The notes beneath the pieces were generated by a model, which worked only from the letters and a program-made list of their open reading frames with translations, made no database searches and was not told the DNA's origin. Shown here in pieces: positions 47,402-58,254 of a DNA stretch of 64,000 nt. The stretch is from contig NZ_CP021109.1 of the NCBI RefSeq assembly GCF_002119725.1, forward strand, positions 4,464,001 through 4,528,000. Direction: 5' to 3'. Made by a program: the position numbers and the translations under genes. The stretch's first letter is position 1, and every line of letters starts with the position of its first letter. This DNA is from Bordetella genomosp. 9. Its GTDB lineage: Bacteria; Pseudomonadota; Gammaproteobacteria; Burkholderiales; Burkholderiaceae_B.

Positions 47402-48229
47402 TTACTTGCGCTTGCGCCGTTGGACGATCATGTTGTTCGTCCGCTTGTTGCGACGGGTCTTGTAACCCTTGGTCGGGGTGCCCCACGGGCTGACCGGTTC
47501 GCGTGCCTCGCCGGTACGGCCTTCGCCGCCACCGTGCGGGTGATCTACCGGGTTCATGGCCACGCCACGAACCGTCGGACGCACACCGCGCCAACGCATC
47601 GCACCGGCCTTGCCGATCTGGCGCAGGCTGTGTTCTTCGTTACCGACTTCGCCGATCGTCGCGCGGCACTCGATGTGCACGCGGCGCACTTCGCCGGAGC
47701 GCAGGCGCACCTGAGCGTAGGTGCCTTCGCGAGCCAGCAGGACGGCGGAAGCGCCGGCCGAACGGGCCATCTGAGCACCCTTGCCGGGCAGCATCTCGAT
47801 GCAGTGGATCGTCGTACCGACCGGGATGTTGCGGATCGGCAGCGTATTGCCGGCGCGAATCGGCGCTTCGATCCCGGACACCAGCTGCGCGCCCACTTCC
47901 AGGCCACGCGGCGCAATGATGTAGCGGCGCTCGCCGTCGGCGTAGCACAGCAGCGCCAGATGCGCCGTACGGTTCGGATCGTATTCCAGGCGCTCGACCT
48001 TGGCCGGAATGCCGTCCTTGTCGCGACGGAAATCGACGACGCGGTAATGCTGCTTATGACCGCCGCCACGATGACGGACGGTGATATGACCGTTGTTGTT
48101 ACGGCCCGAGCCGCGCTTCTTCTTTTCCAGCAGGGAAGCGACCGGCGCGCCCTTGTGCAGGTTCGGGCTGACGACCTTCACCATGCCACGACGGCCGGCG
48201 GAGGTCGGTTTCATTTTCACGAGGGCCAT
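47402..48229 (-). CDS. rplB: 50S ribosomal protein L2
   Basis: This 275-residue protein supports the peptidyl-transferase centre. It begins MALVKMKPTSAGRRGMVKVV and contains GRNNNGHITVRHRGGGHKQH and the catalytic-centre loop GVAMNPVDHPHGGGEGRTGE. It starts immediately after the rplW stop. Confidence 0.98.
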   Translation of the reverse strand: MALVKMKPTSAGRRGMVKVVSPNLHKGAPVASLLEKKKRGSGRNNNGHITVRHRGGGHKQHYRVVDFRRDKDGIPAKVERLEYDPNRTAHLALLCYADGERRYIIAPRGLEVGAQLVSGIEAPIRAGNTLPIRNIPVGTTIHCIEMLPGKGAQMARSAGASAVLLAREGTYAQVRLRSGEVRRVHIECRATIGEVGNEEHSLRQIGKAGAMRWRGVRPTVRGVAMNPVDHPHGGGEGRTGEAREPVSPWGTPTKGYKTRRNKRTNNMIVQRRKRK

Positions 48230-48526
48230 TTACTTCACCTCCGCAAAGTCGATTTCCTGGCCTTCCTTGAGCGACACGTAGGCCTTGCGCTCGTTGCGGC
48301 GGCGACCCACGAACCGGCCAAAGCGCTTGACTTTGCCCTTGCGATTGAGGACCTGCACGGACTCGACCTGCACCTTGAAGAGCAGTTCGACGGCAGCCTT
48401 GATTTCCGGCTTGGTGGCCGTATCGACCACGCGGAAAGCGACTTGCTGATTTTTCTCGGCGACGAACGTGGCCTTTTCGGTCACGATCGGAGCCAGGAGC
48501 ACCTGCATCAAGCGTTCGGTGTTCAT
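48230..48526 (-). CDS. rplW: 50S ribosomal protein L23
   Basis: This 98-residue tunnel-exit protein is a docking site for trigger factor and SRP. It contains LLAPIVTEKATFVAEKNQQV and VESVQVLNRKGKVKRFGRFV. Its start overlaps the rplD stop by four bases. Confidence 0.98.
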   Translation of the reverse strand: MNTERLMQVLLAPIVTEKATFVAEKNQQVAFRVVDTATKPEIKAAVELLFKVQVESVQVLNRKGKVKRFGRFVGRRRNERKAYVSLKEGQEIDFAEVK

Positions 48527-49140
48527 CCCAGCATCTCCTCGAGTTGAGCGATGGCCGGCTTGGTGATCAGCACTTTCCGATAGTGGATCAGCGACAGCGG
48601 ATCGGCGTAACGCGGTTCAACCACGGCAACGTGCGGCAGGTTGCGGGTGGCGAGGTAAACATTTTCATCGACGTTGTCGGTGATGATCAGCACCGAATCC
48701 AGGCCCAGACCCTTCAGCTTGGCCGCGGCCTGCTTGGTCTTGGGGGTGTCGAGCGTGAACGTATCGACGACGGCGATGCGGTCTTCACGGGCCAACTGCG
48801 ACAGGATCGAGCGGATCCCGGCGCGGTACATCTTCTTGTTGACCTTCTGGCTGAAGTTTTCGTCGGGCGAGTTCGGGAAAATCCGGCCACCCCCGCGCCA
48901 CAGCGGCGACGAGGTCATACCGGCGCGAGCGCGGCCGGTACCCTTCTGGCGCCAGGGCTTCTTGGTGGTGTGCTTGACTTCCGAACGGTCCTTCTGGGCA
49001 CGGTTGCCGCTGCGGGCATTGGCCTGGAAAGCCACGACGATCTGATGGATCAGCGCTTCGTTGTAGTCGCGACCGAAAACGGTGTCGGGCGCGCTGAACG
49101 TAGCGGTCTGACCTTGTTCGTTCAGGAGCTTGAGTTCCAT
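48523..49140 (-). CDS. rplD: 50S ribosomal protein L4
   Basis: This 205-residue protein extends a loop into the exit tunnel and represses the S10 operon in E. coli. It begins MELKLLNEQGQTATFSAPDT. The tunnel loop is at KKPWRQKGTGRARAGMTSSP. It lies five bases behind rplC. If L4-dependent control exists here, the leader should precede rpsJ or rplC. Confidence 0.98.
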   Translation of the reverse strand: MELKLLNEQGQTATFSAPDTVFGRDYNEALIHQIVVAFQANARSGNRAQKDRSEVKHTTKKPWRQKGTGRARAGMTSSPLWRGGGRIFPNSPDENFSQKVNKKMYRAGIRSILSQLAREDRIAVVDTFTLDTPKTKQAAAKLKGLGLDSVLIITDNVDENVYLATRNLPHVAVVEPRYADPLSLIHYRKVLITKPAIAQLEEMLG

Positions 49141-49145
49141 GTTGC

Positions 49146-49835
49146 TTATGCTCCCTTCTTGGCGGGGGCCTTGATGGCCGGACGCACGATCACATCCCCG
49201 CCCTTGTGGCCGGGAACCGCGCCCTTGACCAGCAGCAGGCCGCGTTCTGCGTCAACACGCACCACGTCCAGGTTCTGGACGGTGCGGGTCACGTCACCCA
49301 GGTGACCGGACATGCGCTTGCCGGGGAAGATGCGGCCGGGATCCTGCGCCTGGCCGATGGAGCCGGGGACGCGGTGCGAACGCGAGTTACCGTGCGACGC
49401 GCGCTGGGAGCCGAAGTTGTGGCGCTTGATGGTGCCCGCAAAGCCCTTACCGATGGTGGTGCCCGTGACGTCGACCTGCTGGCCGGCTTCGAACAGACTT
49501 TCCACGGCGATGACGGCGCCCGGCGCGAATTCTGCAGCGCGGGCGGGGTCGAGGCGGAATTCCTTCAGGATGCTGCCGGCTTCAACGCCGGCCTTGGCGT
49601 AGTGGCCCGTCTGGGCCTTGGTCACGCGCGAGGGACGGCGCGTGCCATAAGCCACCTGAACCGCGGCGTAGCCGTCGGCTTCGAGGGACTTCACCTGGGT
49701 CACACGGTTGTTCGACACGTCCAGCACGGTCACCGGGATGGATTCGCCTTCCTCGGTGAAAATGCGGGTCATGCCGACCTTGCGACCCACCAGCCCGAGC
49801 CGGAACGCGGCGGGCGTGGGTGTCGAATTCGACAT
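49146..49835 (-). CDS. rplC: 50S ribosomal protein L3
   Basis: This 229-residue early assembly protein contains GLVGRKVGMTRIFTEEGESI, the methylated-glutamine region SHGNSRSHRVPGSIGQAQDP and GKRMSGHLGDVTRTVQNLDV. Start 49835 (MSNSTPTPAAF) has a GGAG site; ATG 49847 in frame is less well placed. A 253-bp gap with a terminator and a promoter separates it from rpsJ. Confidence 0.97.
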   Translation of the reverse strand: MSNSTPTPAAFRLGLVGRKVGMTRIFTEEGESIPVTVLDVSNNRVTQVKSLEADGYAAVQVAYGTRRPSRVTKAQTGHYAKAGVEAGSILKEFRLDPARAAEFAPGAVIAVESLFEAGQQVDVTGTTIGKGFAGTIKRHNFGSQRASHGNSRSHRVPGSIGQAQDPGRIFPGKRMSGHLGDVTRTVQNLDVVRVDAERGLLLVKGAVPGHKGGDVIVRPAIKAPAKKGA

Positions 49836-49932
49836 CGTTTTCTCCATTCCCGACTGCGATTGGTCGGGGCTAATCAGGCAAGGTAACGGCTTGCCCTACA
49901 GTTAATCCTGCCGCCAAAACGGCAAGCTTGAA

Positions 49933-49962
49933 ACTATAGCACGTAAAGTGATGCAAAGGCAA
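49933..49962 (-). promoter_or_regulatory. candidate promoter of rplC
   Basis: On the minus strand TTGCCT (49962-49957), an 18-bp spacer and TATAGT (49938-49933) match the -35 and -10 elements at four and five of six. The -35 lies inside the distal arm of the terminator hairpin at 49955-50001. A small stem, GGCAAG / CTTGCC, at 49877-49895 would be in the new transcript leader. Confidence 0.5.
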
Positions 49963-50001
49963 TGGCCGCAGCCCGTTTTCGGAGCTGCGGCCATTGCCTT
50001 T
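49955..50001 (-). terminator. hairpin between rpsJ and rplC
   Basis: A perfect 18-bp stem (AAAGGCAATGGCCGCAGC and its complement) has an 11-base loop. It lies about 90 bp behind the rpsJ stop. The trailing sequence on the minus strand is TTTGCATC, so the U-tract is short; it may work as an attenuator or partial terminator. It separates rpsJ (with tuf) from the rest of the S10 genes. Confidence 0.7.
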
Positions 50002-50088
50002 GTGCCACACGCCGCAATAGCGGCGCGGCCGGCGGCGGTCGCCGCGGCGCCACCCGGTTCGCACCAGGCGGCAGCCGCGACGCTCACC

Positions 50089-50400
50089 TTATTCGAGCGC
50101 GATCTCGACGTCCACGCCGGCGGCCAGGTCCAGGCGCATCAGCGCATCGACCGTCTTGTCGGTGGGATCGACGATGTCCATCAGGCGCTGATGGGTACGG
50201 ATCTCGAACTGGTCGCGCGACGTCTTGTTCACGTGCGGCGAACGCAGCACGTCATAGCGACGGATGCGCGTGGGCAGCGGAACGGGACCGCGAACGACCG
50301 CACCGGTACGCTTGGCGGTGTCGACGATTTCGGCAGCCGACTGATCGATCAGCTTGTAATCGAACGCCTTCAAGCGGATGCGGATCTTCTGGTTTTTCAT
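50089..50400 (-). CDS. rpsJ: 30S ribosomal protein S10 (NusE)
   Basis: This 103-residue protein is also the transcription antitermination factor NusE. It contains IRIRLKAFDYKLIDQSAAEI and TRIRRYDVLRSPHVNKTSRD and ends DLAAGVDVEIALE. It lies 63 bp behind tuf, continuing the str-type transcript, and is followed by a hairpin. Confidence 0.98.
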   Translation of the reverse strand: MKNQKIRIRLKAFDYKLIDQSAAEIVDTAKRTGAVVRGPVPLPTRIRRYDVLRSPHVNKTSRDQFEIRTHQRLMDIVDPTDKTVDALMRLDLAAGVDVEIALE

Positions 50401-50463
50401 GGTGATTCCTAAAGAACGAGGATTGGGTGGCGCCCGCTGGCGCCACCCCGCGGCGTCGCGAGA

Positions 50464-51654
<1,191 letters not shown>

Positions 51655-51732
51655 GATCTTCTATCCTTTGACTTTCAAGGAAACTGTGGTTTGCGATCCG
51701 CCCGGCACTGGCCAGGGAGGATCGCGGAGGAT

Positions 51733-53838
<2,106 letters not shown>

Positions 53839-53856
53839 GATAGATAAATCCTTTGA

Positions 53857-54327
53857 TTACCAGCGGAAATGGCTGAAGGCCTTGTTGGCCTCGGCCATCT
53901 TGTGCGTGTCTTCGCGCTTCTTCATCGCGGCGCCGCGACCTTCGGACGCATCGATCAGCTCGCCAGCCAGACGCAGGTCCATCGACTTTTCGCCGCGCTT
54001 CTTGGCGGCCTCGCGGACCCAGCGCATGGCCAGGGCCAGGCGGCGCACGGGGCGCACTTCAACCGGCACCTGGTAGTTCGCGCCGCCAACACGGCGGCTC
54101 TTCACTTCGACGATGGGCTTGACGTTGTTGATGGCGGTGCTGAAGACTTCCAGTGGGTCTTTGCCGGTCTTGGTTTGCACCTGCTCCAGCGCACCGTACA
54201 CGATGCGCTCGGCGACGGCCTTCTTGCCGTCGAGCATCACAACGTTCATGAACTTGGCCAACTCGACGCTGCCGAACTTGGGATCGGGCAGAATCTCGCG
54301 CTTGGGGACTTCGCGACGACGGGGCAT
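53857..54327 (-). CDS. rpsG: 30S ribosomal protein S7
   Basis: This 156-residue protein nucleates the small-subunit head and represses the str operon in E. coli. It begins MPRRREVPKREILPDPKFGS and contains PVEVRPVRRLALAMRWVREA and ends HKMAEANKAFSHFRW. A 310-bp gap with a mosaic repeat separates it from rpsL, much longer than usual. Confidence 0.98.
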   Translation of the reverse strand: MPRRREVPKREILPDPKFGSVELAKFMNVVMLDGKKAVAERIVYGALEQVQTKTGKDPLEVFSTAINNVKPIVEVKSRRVGGANYQVPVEVRPVRRLALAMRWVREAAKKRGEKSMDLRLAGELIDASEGRGAAMKKREDTHKMAEANKAFSHFRW

Positions 54328-54556
54328 TGCTTGCTTCCTTGTGTCAGTTCAGTTGAACCACGGCGGCTGCCGTGGCCACGGTCATCCAAACGGAATGACC
54401 CCTTACGTGCCGCGCCAAACCGGGCGCGGCTGCACGGAGGCGGGCGGCGTACCGCCCACCGATACTGCTTGCGGCCTTCGCCTATCCAGAAAAGGCCGGT
54501 AAATCCAACACCACTCCCCGCTCGCCGCACACCAACCGATGTGACCCGATCAAGGG
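54328..54556. other. rpsL-rpsG spacer, no gene
   Basis: This is the rpsG-proximal part of the 310-bp spacer between rpsL and rpsG. No open frame with a ribosome site was found. The segment holds GC-rich, weakly palindromic sequence (for example CGGCGGCTGCCG at about 54360). S7 binds the rpsL-rpsG spacer in E. coli; whether an equivalent site exists here cannot be seen by eye. The other part of the spacer is the mosaic repeat. Confidence 0.5.
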
Positions 54557-54634
54557 CGCCGCGGATCCGGCTCCGCCGGTCCGCCAGCGCCGCCCCCTTG
54601 AGGGGGAAGCGCGTCAGCGCTTCGGGGGTGGGCT
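54557..54634 (-). repeat. 78-bp mosaic repeat behind rpsL
   Basis: It is the reverse-complement match of 28183-28259 (76 of 78 positions). On the minus strand it begins three bases after the rpsL stop codon, in the same gene-relative orientation as the copy behind hemB. Being inside the str operon, it is transcribed between rpsL and rpsG and would place three hairpins in the mRNA. Confidence 0.8.
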
Positions 54635-54637
54635 CTA

Positions 54638-55015
54638 TTAAGCCTTCTTCGGGCGCTTGGCGCCGTACTTGGAACGCGCCTGCTTGCGATCCTTCACGCC
54701 TTGCAGGTCCAGCGAACCGCGGACGATGTGGTAGCGCACACCCGGCAGATCCTTCACACGGCCGCCGCGCACCAGCACGACGGAGTGTTCCTGCAGGTTG
54801 TGGCCTTCGCCGCCGATGTACGAAATGACTTCGTAGCCGTTCGTCAGGCGGACCTTGGCGACCTTGCGCAGAGCGGAGTTCGGCTTCTTGGGAGTGGTGG
54901 TGTACACACGGGTGCACACGCCGCGTCGCTGAGGGCAGTTTTCGAGCGCCGGGCTCTTGCTCTTCGCGATGCTGACTTCGCGCGGCTTGCGCACGAGTTG
55001 GCTGATGGTAGGCAT
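54638..55015 (-). CDS. rpsL: 30S ribosomal protein S12
   Basis: This 125-residue decoding-centre protein is the classic streptomycin-resistance locus. It begins MPTISQLVRKPREVSIAKSK. It contains CPQRRGVCTRVYTTTPKKPN, with the drug-resistance lysine at the KKPN position, and GGRVKDLPGVRYHIVRGSLD. Both conserved lysines appear to be wild type (sensitive form), by inspection. It heads the str operon behind a long leader. Confidence 0.98.
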   Translation of the reverse strand: MPTISQLVRKPREVSIAKSKSPALENCPQRRGVCTRVYTTTPKKPNSALRKVAKVRLTNGYEVISYIGGEGHNLQEHSVVLVRGGRVKDLPGVRYHIVRGSLDLQGVKDRKQARSKYGAKRPKKA

Positions 55016-55316
55016 GACCTTTGGAATCCCTTTTACGTATTTCTACGTACCACTGGTAAGTACTTTCGTACCGGCTGATACTGTCCCTCCGCCCGGCAGC
55101 CGAAGCTACGGATCACAGGGGAGGCAGTTCGCGCAAAACCGCCTCAAACGTTTACGTAAAAGAGCGGGTCTTGCAGACAAATAAAGCGCACAAAACCAAC
55201 ATCTTGACCCTTCCGGGCACTTACGCTTGACTACATACGCCTGACGTAAGCACTGGGACTGGGCTGGGGCCATGCCCCATGCCGGTTTTGCACGCAGATA
55301 AATCGGTGAGCCAATG
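55016..55316 (-). other. long leader of the str operon, no gene
   Basis: About 300 bases lie between the promoter (55317-55345) and rpsL. An open frame at 55106-55345 begins inside the promoter and has no support. Short TACG/CGTA-rich words recur near the rpsL end (TTTTACGTATTTCTACGTACC at about 55031-55051, then GTAAGTACTTTCGTACC). A stem GGGGCCATGCCCC lies at 55267-55279. The leader may carry autoregulatory or antitermination signals. Confidence 0.5.
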
Positions 55317-55345
55317 AATTTAGCGTAGTTTTCCGCCGCTGTCAA
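55317..55345 (-). promoter_or_regulatory. sigma-70 promoter of the str operon
   Basis: On the minus strand a perfect -35 TTGACA (55345-55340) is followed by a 17-bp spacer and TAAATT (55322-55317) as -10. It points to rpsL and is the strongest promoter match seen in the window. Expected transcription start is near 55310. Confidence 0.75.
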
Positions 55346-55461
55346 AGGGATTCTAGGGGAAACCCCTTAGGCGACGAGCCGGGGCAAGGGCCGCATCTGC
55401 GGTCGCCCTTGTTGAGAGGGCCCGTCCGTGGCGGCGCCGGGGAGGGACGGACTGCAAGCCG

Positions 55462-56736
55462 TCACCGGAAGTCGTGCCGGACCGTTGCCTGACGCCCCGC
55501 CTTCAGCTCAAGGACGACACGGTAGGGCGGCAGGTCCGCATTGCGGATCTCGAGCGTATGGCGGCCGGGCGGCAGCGTCAGGGTTTTCAGGGGCGGGCTC
55601 ACGCCCCGGGAAACGCCATCCACGAAGATTTCGCCCCAGGGAAGGACGTCCACCCGGAGCGTCGCGCGCGCAAGCTGCGCCGGGCGCGTCCCGGTCGCAG
55701 AACCGGAGGACGCGGAGCCGGTTGCCGGGGCGTTCGCCATGCCGCCTGCCGTGCTGTTGCCGGCGTCGCCGGCGGCAGTGGCCGCCGTGGGAGGGAGATT
55801 CCGCGGCATGCTGTCCCGCGTCGCCCATGGCTCGGACGTTTCCGCGCCATTACTTCCCTCTGCGGCGCCATCCGAGCGCGGCTGCGCGGCTGCGCCGCCA
55901 GCTGGCGGTGCGCCGCTCGTGGCAGGCCTGTCGGCTGCGCGCGGCGCGGCGGCAACGCTCCGCGGCGTGACCTCCGTCCGGTCGTCCTGCCGGGTCCACG
56001 TCCAGATCCCGGCGACGGCGAGCGCGCCGGCGATCACCGCGAGCAAGGCCGCAGCCCGACGGCGTCCCCCACCGGCAGCGTCCCGTCCAGTGTCCGGCTC
56101 GATGTCGCCCCCCGAGGCCGTTTCCGGCGGCACGGCGGCCGCTTCGGCAATGGCCTCCGGCACGAACGACACGCCCAGCAGCTCGCACAACTCCACAATG
56201 GACGCCGGCCGCCGGGCAGCGGCCAGCGACAGCCCGCGATCGATCACGGACAGGAAGTGCTCATCGTATCCGCGCGGCTTGCGAGTCGTCAGCGGCACAT
56301 AGTGCTCCTGTGCACGGCGCGCCAGCGCGTGAGGCGGCGGAGAGCCGCTGACCAGGGAACACATCACCGCGCACACCGCGTAAACGTCGGTCCAGGGCCC
56401 GCACACTTGGACGGGATCCGGGTCGAATTGCTCCACCGCGGCGAAGCAGGAAGCAGGCTCCATCGAAGCGGGATGATCGGGGTAGAGAGCGGGCACCAGC
56501 ACATGGGCATGGCCGAATTCGTCCAGCCCCACCGTGTGCACCGAAATCGCGCCGTGCACCCTGCCCTCTTCATGCAGGGCAACCAGCGCCGGAGCGATCT
56601 CCGACAGCACCCGGCCGATGCGCTTTTGCGGCACCCCACCCGCCGCGGCCGCCGCGATGGCGGCCAGCGGCCGATAGCCGAACGGTTCCGGCGTGGGGTG
56701 AACCGTCTCGGGCACAAACGCCGTCGATACAGACAT
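55462..56736 (-). CDS. kinase-like membrane protein lacking the N-lobe, with PEGA domain
   Basis: This 424-residue protein is related to bacterial Ser/Thr kinases. The N-terminal half matches only the C-lobe: ALVALHEEGRVHGAISVHTV corresponds to the catalytic loop, but HRD is HGA and no DFG, glycine loop or VAIK lysine is present. GPWTDVYAVCAVMCSLVSG is the APE-region helix of such kinases. A membrane segment lies at about residues 229-247 (AAALLAVIAGALAVAGIWTW). The C-terminus (about 355-424) is a PEGA-type domain, GEIFVDGVSRGVSPPLKTLT and LPPGRHTLEIRN. Start 56736 has a GGAG site. It is divergent from the FHA gene. It is probably a scaffold or sensor of the type VI cassette. Confidence 0.75.
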   Translation of the reverse strand: MSVSTAFVPETVHPTPEPFGYRPLAAIAAAAAGGVPQKRIGRVLSEIAPALVALHEEGRVHGAISVHTVGLDEFGHAHVLVPALYPDHPASMEPASCFAAVEQFDPDPVQVCGPWTDVYAVCAVMCSLVSGSPPPHALARRAQEHYVPLTTRKPRGYDEHFLSVIDRGLSLAAARRPASIVELCELLGVSFVPEAIAEAAAVPPETASGGDIEPDTGRDAAGGGRRRAAALLAVIAGALAVAGIWTWTRQDDRTEVTPRSVAAAPRAADRPATSGAPPAGGAAAQPRSDGAAEGSNGAETSEPWATRDSMPRNLPPTAATAAGDAGNSTAGGMANAPATGSASSGSATGTRPAQLARATLRVDVLPWGEIFVDGVSRGVSPPLKTLTLPPGRHTLEIRNADLPPYRVVLELKAGRQATVRHDFR

Positions 56737-57113
56737 CGTCTTGACTCCGAATCCCATCTCCTGCCTCTCCGGCGCCGCCCGGCGCGCGGGTCCATCGCCG
56801 GGCGGCCGTCCCGGGCATCGCGCCACCGTGCGTCAGCGTCCGGCGGCCTTTGGCCGGGCGCAATAAACGCACAACCATCGCTGCCGCAGGCCTCACGCCA
56901 ACGGCTTAATGCATAGAAATGAATTGAATCATGGACGGGCTGAAATGACACGTTTTATGACGTTCGGATGAGCTAGGCTGCGCCCTACGGGCTGCATCGC
57001 GCGCCCGGGAAACTGCGCGATGTCGCGAAATATCGACATGCAAGAATGCGCGCGCCCCGCCCGACTCCTGTTCCTATCTTGTGGACCAAGGGATAACTGC
57101 AGAGGATCGAACC
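56737..57113. other. divergent control region of the type VI cassette
   Basis: These 377 bp separate the starts of the kinase-like gene (minus) and the FHA gene (plus). The central part (56900-56960) is AT-richer. An interrupted palindrome, ATGTCG-N8-CGACAT, lies at 57020-57039 about 75 bp before the FHA start and is a possible operator. No sigma-54 site was recognised. Confidence 0.45.
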
Positions 57114-57833
57114 ATGAAGCTCACCGTGAACCGCCGTACCGATGCGCAGACCTTCCCCCCTGTGCAGGCCGTCTTCACACCGCCGGGGGGCACCATCGGG
57201 CGATCGGCGGACAACCATCTTGCTCTGCCCGACGCACCGGGAGGGCTCTGCCGCGTACAGAGCGCTTTGCGGTACCGGGACGGCGCCTGGCATCTGGCGA
57301 ACCTGAGCGGCATGGCCGGCGTCGTTGTGAACGGTCAGCCGCTCGCGCGGGGCCGCGAATGCGTGCTCCAAAACGGCGACGAAGTCGTCATGGGCGCATA
57401 CGTCCTTCATGCCAGCGACGACGCGGCGGTCGCGCCGGCGCAAGCCAACGATGTGTTCGGCGATTTGATCGGCCCCGGCACCCTGCCCGTGGCGAGCCCG
57501 GCGGATCTGTCCGTGCATCCCTTCGACATGGACAGCGGCGCGTCCCGCAATCCGGAAGACCCGCTGGCGCAACTGGCGGACGACGCCTGGCGGCCGGCCG
57601 CGGCTTCCGGCGACCCGCTGGCCCTGTTTCCGGACCACGGCGCTCCGGCCTCCCATCATCTGTCCGACCCGACCCCGGCCATGCTCCCCGCCGGCGATCC
57701 GCTTGCCGCGCGGCGGCCGGACCCCATTGCCGACACGTTGGAAGGAGACCATGGCCGCGGGCGGGACGCGATGCGCGACGACACGCCCGAGTTCGGCAGC
57801 CCGCTGGCGCCGCCCCGCGTGCGGCGCGAATGA
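57114..57833 (+). CDS. FHA domain protein (type VI secretion associated)
   Basis: This 239-residue protein carries an FHA phosphopeptide-binding domain at about residues 5-100. GGTIGRSADNHLALPD contains the conserved Gly-Arg and Ser of the binding loop, and VVVNGQPLARGRECVLQNGD the late strands. After residue 105 the sequence is low-complexity, rich in Asp, Pro and Ala, as in TagH/Fha1 proteins of type VI systems, which respond to threonine phosphorylation. Start 57114 has an AGAGGA site. No active kinase is seen in the window; the divergent kinase-like protein looks inactive, so its partner is unclear. Confidence 0.82.
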   Translation: MKLTVNRRTDAQTFPPVQAVFTPPGGTIGRSADNHLALPDAPGGLCRVQSALRYRDGAWHLANLSGMAGVVVNGQPLARGRECVLQNGDEVVMGAYVLHASDDAAVAPAQANDVFGDLIGPGTLPVASPADLSVHPFDMDSGASRNPEDPLAQLADDAWRPAAASGDPLALFPDHGAPASHHLSDPTPAMLPAGDPLAARRPDPIADTLEGDHGRGRDAMRDDTPEFGSPLAPPRVRRE

Positions 57834-57848
57834 CGAATGACGGGACGA

Positions 57849-58241
57849 TCAGGGCGCCAGCAACAGCACTTTTGGCTGGCTCGGCACGACCCGCATGCCG
57901 AGCGCGTTGACCCGATTCTGCAGCGAGAGGCTGGTCAGGCGTGTCGCCGGCGTCCCCATGATCAGCACAGTGAATGCGCCGGTCAGATGGCGGGACTGAC
58001 TCATGAAGGTCTGCGATATCAAGCCGCCGGCGGCGCCTGGCGTATCGCCCATCGTGATGGGCGTTACCGTCGCCATGTTGTGCGCGGGCGCCGCCATGAA
58101 TAGAACATTCCACGCATTGGGTATCGCGGTGGGCCCCAGGGCGATGTTGGGATACGGAATTGGGGCCATCGCCGCCGGCGGCGTCTTGCACACGTCCGGA
58201 AAAGCGAGGTCCATGCCCATCAACTGACAGTTTGCAAACAT
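57849..58241 (-). CDS. PAAR-like (DUF4150) domain protein
   Basis: This 130-residue protein begins MFANCQLMGMDLAFPDVCKT and has the pattern PPAAMAPIPYPNIALGPTAI, typical of the DUF4150/PAAR-like family that caps the VgrG spike in type VI secretion. No toxin domain follows, so it is probably a pure tip that carries effectors by binding. Start 58241 has a GGAG site seven bases upstream. It lies 13 bp behind the DUF2169 gene, on the same strand as vgrG. Confidence 0.85.
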   Translation of the reverse strand: MFANCQLMGMDLAFPDVCKTPPAAMAPIPYPNIALGPTAIPNAWNVLFMAAPAHNMATVTPITMGDTPGAAGGLISQTFMSQSRHLTGAFTVLIMGTPATRLTSLSLQNRVNALGMRVVPSQPKVLLLAP

Positions 58242-58254
58242 ACGGCGCTCCAGG

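Noticed and set aside
55106..55345. 79-codon minus-strand frame in the str leader
   Set aside because: Its start lies in the -35 element of the promoter, so it could not be translated from that transcript, and it has no family match.
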